From Flavivirga aquimarina (GTDB taxonomy: Bacteria > Bacteroidota > Bacteroidia > Flavobacteriales > Flavobacteriaceae), in assembly GCF_030540835.1 (NCBI RefSeq), contig NZ_JAUOEK010000154.1, positions 1 through 32,294 of the forward strand: 32,294 bases of DNA. Direction: 5' to 3'. A program made the translations under genes and the position numbers. The notes under the pieces are model-generated. The model saw only the letters and a program-made list of their open reading frames with translations. It was not told the origin of the DNA and ran no database searches. Each line of letters starts with the position of its first letter. Position 1 is the stretch's first letter. Positions 8,058 to 15,070 of the stretch are shown here, piece by piece.

Positions 8058-8813
8058 AACTACACGAACGAGAAAATAATTGAACGACTTGAATCAGGAG
8101 AAAACCTGAAATATCTTCTGTTTTGGGGACATCAAAAGTCTGACCGAATTACGAAATCTTGTTTCAGTCAATGGTATGAATCTGAATTTGAGGTTAACGG
8201 AATTAAATTCTTGACAGCCGAACATTATATGATGGCTGAAAAAGCCCTATTGTTTGGTGACAAAGAAATTTATCAGGAGATAATCGAGTCAGAAAAAGCA
8301 GGAAAAGTAAAAAAACTTGGACGAAAAGTAAAAAACTTTAATCAAACAATTTGGGAAGAAAATCGATTTGAAATAGTAGTTAGAGGTAATTTCCACAAGT
8401 TTAGTCAAAACCCAGAGCTATCTGAATTTTTGAAAAACACGAATGACCGAATTTTAGTTGAGGCTAGTCCTGTAGATAAAATTTGGGGAATTGGACTTGC
8501 TCAAAATGACGAAAATGCCGAAATCCCATATTTTTGGAACGGACTGAATTTACTTGGCTACGCTTTAATGGAAACGAGAGATATTTTAAACAAAATTAGA
8601 GAGTTTAAACTACTTGAAAATTCTGTTTTACCACCTTGGTTAGCTCATCCTGAAATCGATAGATATAGTATTGGTTGGAGAATGGGATATGGAGAAGAAC
8701 ACATTGACAACCTAATTGAGTATTTAGACAAAATAACTGATACTGAAAGAATAATTTACGAACTGACCTATCCTGAGAATGAGGAATGGAAAGATTGGTA
8801 TAAAAACGGATAA
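8055..8813 (+). CDS. NADAR (YbiA-like) domain protein
   Basis: The 252-residue protein has a NADAR domain at about residues 20-172. LLFWGHQKSDRITKSCFSQW is the typical opening, followed by LTAEHYMMAEKALLFGD, the helix with the conserved Glu. Then come KLGRKVKNF, VRGNFHKFSQNPELSEFL, LVEASPVDKIWGIGLA and NGLNLLGYALMETRD. NADAR proteins act on ADP-ribose-linked substrates: some are N-glycosidases in riboflavin-intermediate clean-up, and others remove ADP-ribose from guanine and counter toxins or phage defence. About 80 extra residues follow (PPWLAHPEIDRYSIGWRMGYGE), a tail I do not recognise. It shares one composite unit with the S41 gene. The exact substrate cannot be told from sequence. Confidence 0.88.
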   Translation: MNYTNEKIIERLESGENLKYLLFWGHQKSDRITKSCFSQWYESEFEVNGIKFLTAEHYMMAEKALLFGDKEIYQEIIESEKAGKVKKLGRKVKNFNQTIWEENRFEIVVRGNFHKFSQNPELSEFLKNTNDRILVEASPVDKIWGIGLAQNDENAEIPYFWNGLNLLGYALMETRDILNKIREFKLLENSVLPPWLAHPEIDRYSIGWRMGYGEEHIDNLIEYLDKITDTERIIYELTYPENEEWKDWYKNG

Positions 8814-8820
8814 AAAACTA

Positions 8821-8950
8821 ATGGCAACAACGTGTAATTAATTGCTTTGGCAAGTGCCTATTTGGAAAATTCCTTCGGAATTTTCTCGCGTTCGTTTTTG
8901 TTTACTAAATTAGTTGCTGAAACACGCAACCATACAAACACGTTAGCCAC
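8821..8950 (+). repeat. attC-like cassette junction
   Basis: The left core is ATGGCAAC (8821-8828), then AACGTGTAATTAATTGC. The inner hairpin is GGAAAATTCC-TTC-GGAATTTTC (8864-8885). The right arm is GCAACCATACAAACAC and the core GTTAGCCAC is at 8942-8950. Confidence 0.85.
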
Positions 8951-9062
8951 AATCCCTCATAGACTCCAAAAGAGTCTTTAGTACTATGGCTAACGAAGAT
9001 GAGGAAAATGAGATAAAAAACAACTAATTTTAAATTATTGATTTTGAACACAATAATTTTAC
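8942..9062 (+). repeat. ORF-less mini-cassette, copy 1
   Basis: This 121-bp unit opens with GTTAGCCAC and holds about 36 bases with a small hairpin (AGACTC-CAAAA-GAGTCT). It then closes with TGGCTAAC (8987-8994), followed by its own AT-rich attC-like stretch up to the next GTTAGCCAC at 9063. It contains no ORF. Near-identical copies occur at 20135 and 26477. Confidence 0.75.
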
Positions 9063-9085
9063 GTTAGCCACAATAAAAAGAGACC

Positions 9086-9883
9086 TTGGAAATAATATGT
9101 TACAGTTGCGGTAGAGGAGAAAATCCTGAAAATTCAATCGAGGGAGTTAAACATTGTCTGGAAGTAAATCCTGATTGGCGAATTGAAATGGATTTGCAAA
9201 TGACCAAGGACGGACAAATTGTGTTATTTCATGATTATGAAACGATTAGGACAACTGGAATTGAAAACAAAATTCAAGAAATGGACTTGGGTTCGGTCAA
9301 AAAACTGAATGCTGGTTATAATTTCAAAGTAGGTTCTGGGTTTCCATACCGCCAAAACCCAATCGAAATTCCAACTCTGGAAGAAGTTTGTCAATCGTTC
9401 CCAAATGCAAAATTATTGCTCGATATTCATACAGACAACTTAAACGCAATCGACAAAATAATCAAAATTATAGAACAGTACGGAATGGAAAAGCAAATTG
9501 TCATGGTAAGTCATTATGACCAAGTTTCGGCTGAATTTAAAGCAAAACGACCGAATTGGAAATTTGGAGCGTCAACAAAGGAAATTAAAAAAATGGTTTA
9601 CAGCAGTTTCCTTTTTTTGGACAATCTCTTCCCAATAAAATCGGACATCTTAATGTTGCCAGTAAAATTTGGAAATATAAAACTTTTGACCAACAGAGTA
9701 ATTAACCACGTTACTAAACGAAATAAAAGGCTTTGGGTTTGGTTAAGTGAGGGAAAAGAAGTTATAACTGTAAATTCTAAAATGGAATTGGATGAATTGG
9801 AAAAAATTGGAGCAAACGGAATATTTACGGAATATCCAGCTAAATTGAACGAAGAAATTACTGTGGATAACAACGTGCTATAA
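9086..9883 (+). CDS. glycerophosphodiester phosphodiesterase-like protein, first catalytic His absent
   Basis: This cytoplasmic protein of about 265 residues has a GDPD TIM-barrel layout. It shows CGRGENPENSIEG (residues 8-20), EMDLQMTKDGQIVLFHD (34-50, with E34, D36 and H49), a late LLLDIHTDN (about 111-119), and the C-terminal WVWLSEG and GIFTEYP. In active enzymes the first motif is HRG...PENT; here Gly9 occupies the place of the catalytic His, although R10, E15 and the Glu/Asp/His metal and acid set remain. It may be inactive, or cleave a different phosphodiester. The only start is TTG at 9086, 23 bases after the core. The stop codon lies inside the following attC, so the last residues (DNNVL) come from the recombination site. 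Cassette ends: GTTAGCCAC and GTGGATAAC (8/9). Confidence 0.8.
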   Translation: MEIICYSCGRGENPENSIEGVKHCLEVNPDWRIEMDLQMTKDGQIVLFHDYETIRTTGIENKIQEMDLGSVKKLNAGYNFKVGSGFPYRQNPIEIPTLEEVCQSFPNAKLLLDIHTDNLNAIDKIIKIIEQYGMEKQIVMVSHYDQVSAEFKAKRPNWKFGASTKEIKKMVYSSFLFLDNLFPIKSDILMLPVKFGNIKLLTNRVINHVTKRNKRLWVWLSEGKEVITVNSKMELDELEKIGANGIFTEYPAKLNEEITVDNNVL

Positions 9884-9997
9884 TTAATGGCTAGTTCAAG
9901 CTTACTTACGAAAATCCTCGCGGATTTTCTATTCAGTTTTTATTTGCTAATTTAGGTGCTCAAACACGCCATTAATCATACAAACACGTTGTAAAAC
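9863..9997 (+). repeat. attC-like cassette junction
   Basis: The left core is GTGGATAAC (9863-9871). The arm CTATAATTAATGGC pairs with GCCATTAATCATAC on the right (GGC/GCC version). The inner hairpin is GAAAATCC-TCGC-GGATTTTC (9910-9929). The right core GTTGTAAAAC is at 9988-9997. It overlaps the 3' end of the GDPD gene by 21 bases. Confidence 0.87.
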
Positions 9998-9998
9998 A

Positions 9999-10322
9999 TT
10001 TGAGAGCAGTTCTGAAATTAAAAATAAAGGATATTACCGGAATGGATATTTCATAATTTCAAGTTTAGCAATATTTCTGTTATTAGCGACTTATCATTTT
10101 CAATCAGAATTAAAAGTTAATGTATACCTAATCATTTATGTTCAACTTATTGGATTCGTTTTTTTGCTATCATACTTCTTTGAAAACAATAACTTCATTT
10201 TTAAATTTGCTATAAAAATTTGTGAAAAACACTCAACTATAAAGAGTCGAAAAAATGCTTTCTTCTATTTTGGTCTAACCACTGTACTTTCAACCCTTTC
10301 TTTGTCTTCATTATATTCTTAA
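9999..10322 (+). CDS. small membrane protein without a normal start codon
   Basis: An open frame ending in TAA at 10320-10322 encodes about 100 residues with three hydrophobic segments (around YFIISSLAIFLLLATY, VYLIIYVQLIGFVFLLSYF and FYFGLTTVLSTLSLSSLY). No ATG, GTG or TTG is in frame ahead of the first segment. The frame stays open back into the attC site, so translation may begin at a rare ATT (10017), or the original start was lost when the cassette inserted. The next frame starts 4 bases after its stop, so the two look like a small operon in one cassette. I do not recognise the family, and whether it is expressed is uncertain. Confidence 0.45.
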   Translation, partial: FESSSEIKNKGYYRNGYFIISSLAIFLLLATYHFQSELKVNVYLIIYVQLIGFVFLLSYFFENNNFIFKFAIKICEKHSTIKSRKNAFFYFGLTTVLSTLSLSSLYS

Positions 10323-10326
10323 AACC

Positions 10327-10805
10327 TTGAAAGAAAAACATAAATTCACCCAACCAATAATTGATTCGATGAAAACCCTCCTAAAAGGAGAAATTAGTTT
10401 TTCAGAAAGCTATTACAAATGGATAGTAAAAGCTTCTGTCAAATGGAATAAACGAATGATAACTATAAATTTGGATTCTAGAAAAACAGATTTAGAAAAT
10501 GATTTTTCATCATGTTCACTTACAAAAGCACAATTTTTTACTTTTCTTTCAAGATCAGAAACATACAACTTTAGTGGAAATAAAAGTATTTACTCTGAAT
10601 TATTACTCGAAAGTGTAGAAACTCAATGTTTGATGGATAGCAAAAAACCTATGATTAAACTTGATAAAAAAATTTAATCTTTAAGGGCGGAATTAGGAAA
10701 AAGGATTATGAAAGTTTGTCGAATGTATTTATACTATTCGAAACTCTTATGGAAGAAATAGATTATCTACACAAAGAAAACGTTTTACAACAACGTGTCC
10801 TATAA
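10327..10805 (+). CDS. hypothetical protein, reading frame broken at a run of seven A
   Basis: From TTG 10327 the frame runs 116 codons to TAA at 10675-10677. A run of seven A (10666-10672) lies just before. With one more A the frame would continue through about 40 further codons (FKGGIRKKDYESLSNVF, then ETLMEEIDYLHKENVL) to a TAA at 10803-10805 inside the attC. The downstream part reads as normal protein, so I think the full product is about 158 residues and the present sequence carries a one-base slip. This could be decay, sequencing error or slippage-dependent expression. The protein has a KWIVKASVKWNKRMITINLD segment but no family I know. It is probably co-transcribed with the upstream membrane protein. 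Cassette ends match 10/10: GTTGTAAAAC and GTTTTACAAC. Confidence 0.55.
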
Positions 10806-10972
10806 TTAATGCGGGAACAGTTGCTAGCCGAAATGTTGGTTGATTTGTATTATCGCAAAAGCTTTTTTCTTATTTTTAACTACAAACTAAAAAACGGCAA
10901 AAGCTTTTACTTGTGCTAGGCTTGAAATTCTTTGAATTTCCGCACCGCACTAATCATAGCCGAAGCGTTAGC
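10782..10972 (+). repeat. attC-like cassette junction, enlarged
   Basis: The left core is GTTTTACAAC (10782-10791). The arm GTCCTATAATTAATGCGGG pairs with CCGCACTAATCATAGCC on the right, a third version of the covarying base of the stem. The inner hairpin is GAAATTC-TTT-GAATTTC (10924-10940). The two AAAAGCTTTT-like stretches between make the site about 190 bp, longer than its sisters. The right core GTTAGC is at 10967-10972. Confidence 0.8.
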
Positions 10973-10984
10973 TTTAAAGAGGTA

Positions 10985-12317
10985 TGGTAAAGGCACATAG
11001 TTTACAAAGTTAAAGGGACATAGTTTACACTTTTTTAGGTTGTAATTTGAGATAAAAATCAAATTATCATGCCTTGGAAAGCAACAACAACTATGGAACA
11101 AAAAATTGAATTTATTTGTGAATGGAGAACTGGAAAATATACCATCACAGAATTATGCAAAAACTTTGGAATCTCCAGACCAACAGCTTACAAGCTAATT
11201 GATAGATTCGAAAACCAAGGCTACAATGGTCTTAAAGAACAATCTAGAGCACCTCGTAAACATCCTAATGCTACAGACGAAAATATCGTTAAAAGTATCA
11301 TTAAACTAAAAGGGAAACATTCTCGCTGGGGAGCCAAAAAAATAAGGGTTCTATTGTTTAACGATTTTACAAAGGAAGAAGTCCCTTCAGTGGTTACTGT
11401 ACACAACATACTTAAGAAACATGGTTTGGTTTGTCCGCAAAAACGCATGCGAAGAGTCAAACCTGTATTCCCTATTTTCGACCCTAAATCATGTAATGAA
11501 GTTTGGAGTGCTGACTATAAAGGCAAGTTTTTAATGGGTAATAAGATCTATTGCCATCCACTAACCATTGCAGACTCCAAAAGCCGTTTTTTGTTTACTG
11601 CCAAAGGGCATTACAAAGAAAACCTAAAGTCTGCTAAAACTGAGTTTACAAAGGTTTTTAGAACATATGGCATACCCGAACAAATCCATACAGACAACGG
11701 TAGTCCCTTTGGTTCTGTGAGAGCTATTCAAAGGTATACAAGGCTCTCCTATTGGTTTATTGAACTTGGAATTACCCCTGTGTTTTCTGATCCAGCACAC
11801 CCAGAACAAAACGGCAGACATGAACGTATGCATCGGGATTTAAAAGCGGCTTGTGCCAAACCTGCTGCCTTTGACTTAAAAGCTCAACAAAGGCGATTAA
11901 ATCATTTTGTAAAGGAATATAATAACATAAGACCTCATGAAGCTTTAGATATGAAAACACCTGCTGACATACATGACTTTTCTACTAGACCATTCCCTGA
12001 AAAGATCCCTAAATTTGACTACGATACTAAATATAAAGTGCTTAAGGTTACAAAGAATGGATCTATCAGATGGAAGTCTTATTATTGGGTTTATGTAACG
12101 GCAGCTTTAATGGGAAAATATGTCGCAATTCAAGATATTGGAAATGGAGTTTGGAAAGTATTTTATAGAAACGTACTTTTAGGTTTCTTTGATGAAAGAC
12201 ATCTTAGAAATAAAGAACAATCCACAAGGTTAGAAACTAATTTAGTGTAAAGTCTAATCTTTAACTTGTGTAAACCATGTCCCTTAACGAACAAAACAAT
12301 GTCCCTTAACGAACATC
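10985..12317 (+). mobile_element. IS481-type insertion sequence
   Basis: Terminal inverted repeats TAAAGGGACATAGTTTACAC (11011-11030) and GTGTAAACCATGTCCCTTAA (12268-12287) flank one transposase gene. Each end carries a second, outer copy of the repeat: GGCACATAGTTTAC at about 10992, and ATGTCCCTTAACGAAC at 12299. The element sits between the attC core at 10967 and the next cassette gene. The remnant at 2810-3164 is a related copy. Confidence 0.85.
11069..12250 (+). CDS. IS481-type DDE transposase
   Basis: The transposase has 393 residues, full length for the family. An N-terminal helix-turn-helix (residues about 15-50, TITELCKNFGISRPTAYKLI) and a second HTH-like domain precede the integrase core at about 135-300. 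The core shows the first Asp in VWSADYKGKF, the second in IHTDNGSPFG, and the Glu in EQNGRHERMH. The C-terminus VLLGFFDERHLRN is typical of IS481 enzymes that copy or move their element. All catalytic residues are present, so it could be active and could in principle mobilise the remnant at 2810. The ATG at 11069 gives the expected N-terminus (MPWKATTTMEQKIEF). Confidence 0.92.
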   Translation: MPWKATTTMEQKIEFICEWRTGKYTITELCKNFGISRPTAYKLIDRFENQGYNGLKEQSRAPRKHPNATDENIVKSIIKLKGKHSRWGAKKIRVLLFNDFTKEEVPSVVTVHNILKKHGLVCPQKRMRRVKPVFPIFDPKSCNEVWSADYKGKFLMGNKIYCHPLTIADSKSRFLFTAKGHYKENLKSAKTEFTKVFRTYGIPEQIHTDNGSPFGSVRAIQRYTRLSYWFIELGITPVFSDPAHPEQNGRHERMHRDLKAACAKPAAFDLKAQQRRLNHFVKEYNNIRPHEALDMKTPADIHDFSTRPFPEKIPKFDYDTKYKVLKVTKNGSIRWKSYYWVYVTAALMGKYVAIQDIGNGVWKVFYRNVLLGFFDERHLRNKEQSTRLETNLV

Positions 12318-12323
12318 GAAACC

Positions 12324-13937
12324 ATGATACGAAGATTAAGTTTTCTACTAATAATTATTATTTGCTTTATTGGTTGTGGAAAAGAACAAAAAACGAAACA
12401 AAGAACTGCCGAAAATTTTGAAATAGAAGAAAGATTACCAAATGCCATTGATTCTTCTGAAAAAATCACACTTTACGGAAAAACAGATGATAGCTATGCC
12501 CTCAAATACCTTAATTTTTTGAATTTCTCGAATTTTGCCTTCTCACAATATGAAAACCCTGAAAATAGAAATCTAATTGGAGATTCATTATCTCTTACAA
12601 TGTATAATATTAAAAAACCTCAATTAATGGATTTAGTGGCTTTTACAGACAAGAAAGACACAATACCTTATTTTACAAGGGTTTTATTTACCCCAGGCGA
12701 CACCATTTCTATGACAGTGAAAAATGGAAAAATACGTTTTTCAGGAAAAAATGAATCTCATTATAATTTCTTCCTTGAAATGAATGACCCCTTGAGACAA
12801 AATTGGGCTCATTATAAATATGACCCTTTTTTATATAAAAAAGAACTTTACTCATCGTATAAAAAGAAAGATTCCACCTTAAAAGAGTTTATCAATCAGA
12901 ATACAAAAGTATCCGAAGATTTTAAAAATATAGTTGGTTCTGAATTAAAATATGAATATTTGTATAATTTAATATTGCCAAGAAACATACCTGATGAAAA
13001 ATTAGCAGGTGCATATAAAAACAATACAAATGACATAATGTATGTATATGCAACTACCAATGTTAAAAACGAAAAATTCTTTGACTCTGAAAGCTATTAT
13101 AGTGGTATTACAATAGAAGACTTTAAAAGACCCGACCTAATAAACAACGACTATTTTAAACGTACATTAGTACTTTATATCCGTCATGTTTTTGCTAATC
13201 ATGATTATCTTGAATATTCAAGAAGAAATTTTTTGAATGAAAAAGACTTTATTCAAAAAAATCTAAATGGACAAATAAGAACCTATGCAATGGGGCGACT
13301 TATAAATGATTATTACATGAAAGGTTTTGGTCAAGGAGAACAGGATATAGAGATACTAAAAAATTTAATAATCGAATATAAAGACGAATTTTCTGAACCT
13401 TCATATACCAGTAGAATGAACGAAATTTTAGAAGACATAAACTCATATGACTTTCTTTTAACCGAAGAATTGTTAAATGAAAAGCTTCTCACTAATTATG
13501 GTGACACAATAACTTTAAGCAACGTACTAAACAAATATCCGAATCAAATTAAAGTTCTTGATTTTTGGGCAAGTTGGTGCGGACCATGTATTTCAGAATT
13601 TAAAAAAGCCAAGAACTTCAAGCAAAAAATGGAAGATGAACAAAATCTCAACTTTTTGTACTTTTCGATTGATGATGATAAAAATAAATGGGGTCAAACC
13701 ATTTCAGGTCTACAGAACTATGTTTCAAGAGAAAATCAATACCTTATAATAAATCGAAAAAAATCAAGAATATTGAAACATATGCTGATAAGAGAAAATT
13801 CAAATAAAACATATTTCAGCATTCCTAGGTATAGTATTTTGGATGGTAAAAATAGGGTAAAAAGCAACAATGCCCCAAGACCATCTGATAGTTTAACATT
13901 TGAAAAATTAATAAACGAAATAAAACTTAAAAAATAA
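12324..13937 (+). CDS. thioredoxin-fold (TlpA-like) lipoprotein
   Basis: The protein has 537 residues. A lipoprotein signal (LSFLLIIIICFIGC, lipidated Cys near residue 18) shows export and anchoring. Residues about 25-380 are a large strand- and helix-containing N-terminal region, as in Bacteroidota TlpA-like proteins. The C-terminal 130 residues form a thioredoxin fold, with VLDFWASWCGPC placing the redox pair at about Cys419 and Cys422. It probably reduces or exchanges disulfides in the periplasm. Its start follows 7 bases after the IS481 right end, so the original attC-to-gene leader was displaced and the IS may now supply the leader. The cassette ends near TGCCAAC at 13949. Confidence 0.85.
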   Translation: MIRRLSFLLIIIICFIGCGKEQKTKQRTAENFEIEERLPNAIDSSEKITLYGKTDDSYALKYLNFLNFSNFAFSQYENPENRNLIGDSLSLTMYNIKKPQLMDLVAFTDKKDTIPYFTRVLFTPGDTISMTVKNGKIRFSGKNESHYNFFLEMNDPLRQNWAHYKYDPFLYKKELYSSYKKKDSTLKEFINQNTKVSEDFKNIVGSELKYEYLYNLILPRNIPDEKLAGAYKNNTNDIMYVYATTNVKNEKFFDSESYYSGITIEDFKRPDLINNDYFKRTLVLYIRHVFANHDYLEYSRRNFLNEKDFIQKNLNGQIRTYAMGRLINDYYMKGFGQGEQDIEILKNLIIEYKDEFSEPSYTSRMNEILEDINSYDFLLTEELLNEKLLTNYGDTITLSNVLNKYPNQIKVLDFWASWCGPCISEFKKAKNFKQKMEDEQNLNFLYFSIDDDKNKWGQTISGLQNYVSRENQYLIINRKKSRILKHMLIRENSNKTYFSIPRYSILDGKNRVKSNNAPRPSDSLTFEKLINEIKLKK

Positions 13938-13959
13938 AAAAATACTATTGCCAACATTG

Positions 13960-14906
13960 GTAATCGTTGCACAAGGCACTAAAAAATGCATAATTCAGCC
14001 CCAAAGCTCCTTTTTAAGAAGCTTTAGTTTTTAGAAGCTCTTGTTTGTTTTCAAATTCAGGAGCTTGTTAAAAGTCTTATTTGAAGTGTTATTAAGGCTT
14101 TTATGTTTAAAACAACATGACACACTGCTTTGGTATCACTTTTTACAGTTTTAGCAGTGAATTTTAAATACTTTTTCAGGTTATAAGCTATGGCCGATAA
14201 GTGCATTACTTTATTAGCTTGATCAATGCCTATGGTAATTTATTTTTCGAAGTCCTAAAAACTGAGTTAGCGTTCCTAATACAGGTTCTACGGCACTTTG
14301 GCCTTTGCCTTTCATGTAGCTGCCTCTCGAGCTGTTTACCCGGGCATTATTACGCTCATACCCTTCTAGATAAAAGGTGACGGTAAATTTCTTTTCTTGT
14401 GCCGATTTACCTAAACATGCCGATCGTATTGGGCAATCTACACAAACAGGCTTTAATGCTCTATATTCCTTCTTTTTGGTATGATTCTTTTTCTCGAAAA
14501 ATACCTTTTTAAAAGGTATTACCTTTCCTTGGGGGCAGGTATAACAATTGTCCGCTTTGTGGTACTTAAACCCATCTGATCCGCCTTTGTAAGTCCCATG
14601 GGGCGGAATATAACTACGTAGACCCTTTGCTTCTAAAAAAGCATAGTTCTCCCCACTACTATAGCCCGTATCTGCTATGCAAGTATGCCATAATAAGCCT
14701 TGTTTGTGCAAACGTCTTTCTAAGCGGTTACAGATATCGGGCAAATACTGACTGTCTTTTCCATCGGCATGGTACGTCTTGATATCTGTAATCACATGAT
14801 GCCCGGTGTCTACACTTAACTGCCCCATATAATTAAGCTTTCTTGCCTTGCATAATACAAGACACATATTTTCTGTATATTTACATAGGGGTTGTGCAAC
14901 AGGCAC
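13960..14906 (-). mobile_element. IS1182-like insertion sequence, internally deleted
   Basis: The ends GTAATCGTTGCACAAG (13960-13975) and GTTGTGCAACAGGCAC (14891-14906) match the MITE at 4585-4733. The total of about 950 bp is far below the roughly 1.7 kb expected for a full element, because the 5' half of the transposase gene is missing. The flanks ATTG and AATG are not clean target duplications. Confidence 0.75.
14057..14862 (-). pseudogene. IS1182-like transposase, 5'-deleted and frameshifted
   Basis: The minus strand encodes the C-terminal half of a DDE transposase of the IS1182 type: RKLNYMGQLSVDTGHHVI, IADTGYSSGENYAFLEAKGL, a Cys-rich stretch (CYTCPQG, CVDCPIRSACLG) and QSAVEPVLGTLTQFLGLRKIN. 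The current frame stops at 14223, but the adjacent frame continues with GIDQANKVMHLSAIAYNLKKYLKF, the normal family ending, down to a stop at 14057-14059. There is thus a frameshift near 14225 as well as the missing N-terminal half. It is not functional. Confidence 0.85.
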
Positions 14907-15070
14907 AATGTGTAAAAATAATGCGTAAGTTTATTTCTTGAACGTAAGGTAGTGCTTATTTGCTAGCGTCCGATTTTCCTTCATAAAATCAGCATTTATC
15001 AAATGCGCAATATTCTTACACCAAACGTTGGCTTGAATATTCACAATCATTAGAACTAAAATTGAACAAC

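Larger units (their letters stand above)
13949..15035 (+). repeat. attC-like cassette junction split by an IS
   Basis: The left core is TGCCAAC (13949-13955). Five bases later an IS1182-like element begins. The site resumes at 14907 with AATGTGTAAAAATAATGCG, which pairs with CGCAATATTCTTACAC on the right. The inner hairpin GATTTT..AAAATC is at about 14972-14990 and the right core GTTGGCTTG at 15027-15035. Confidence 0.8.
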
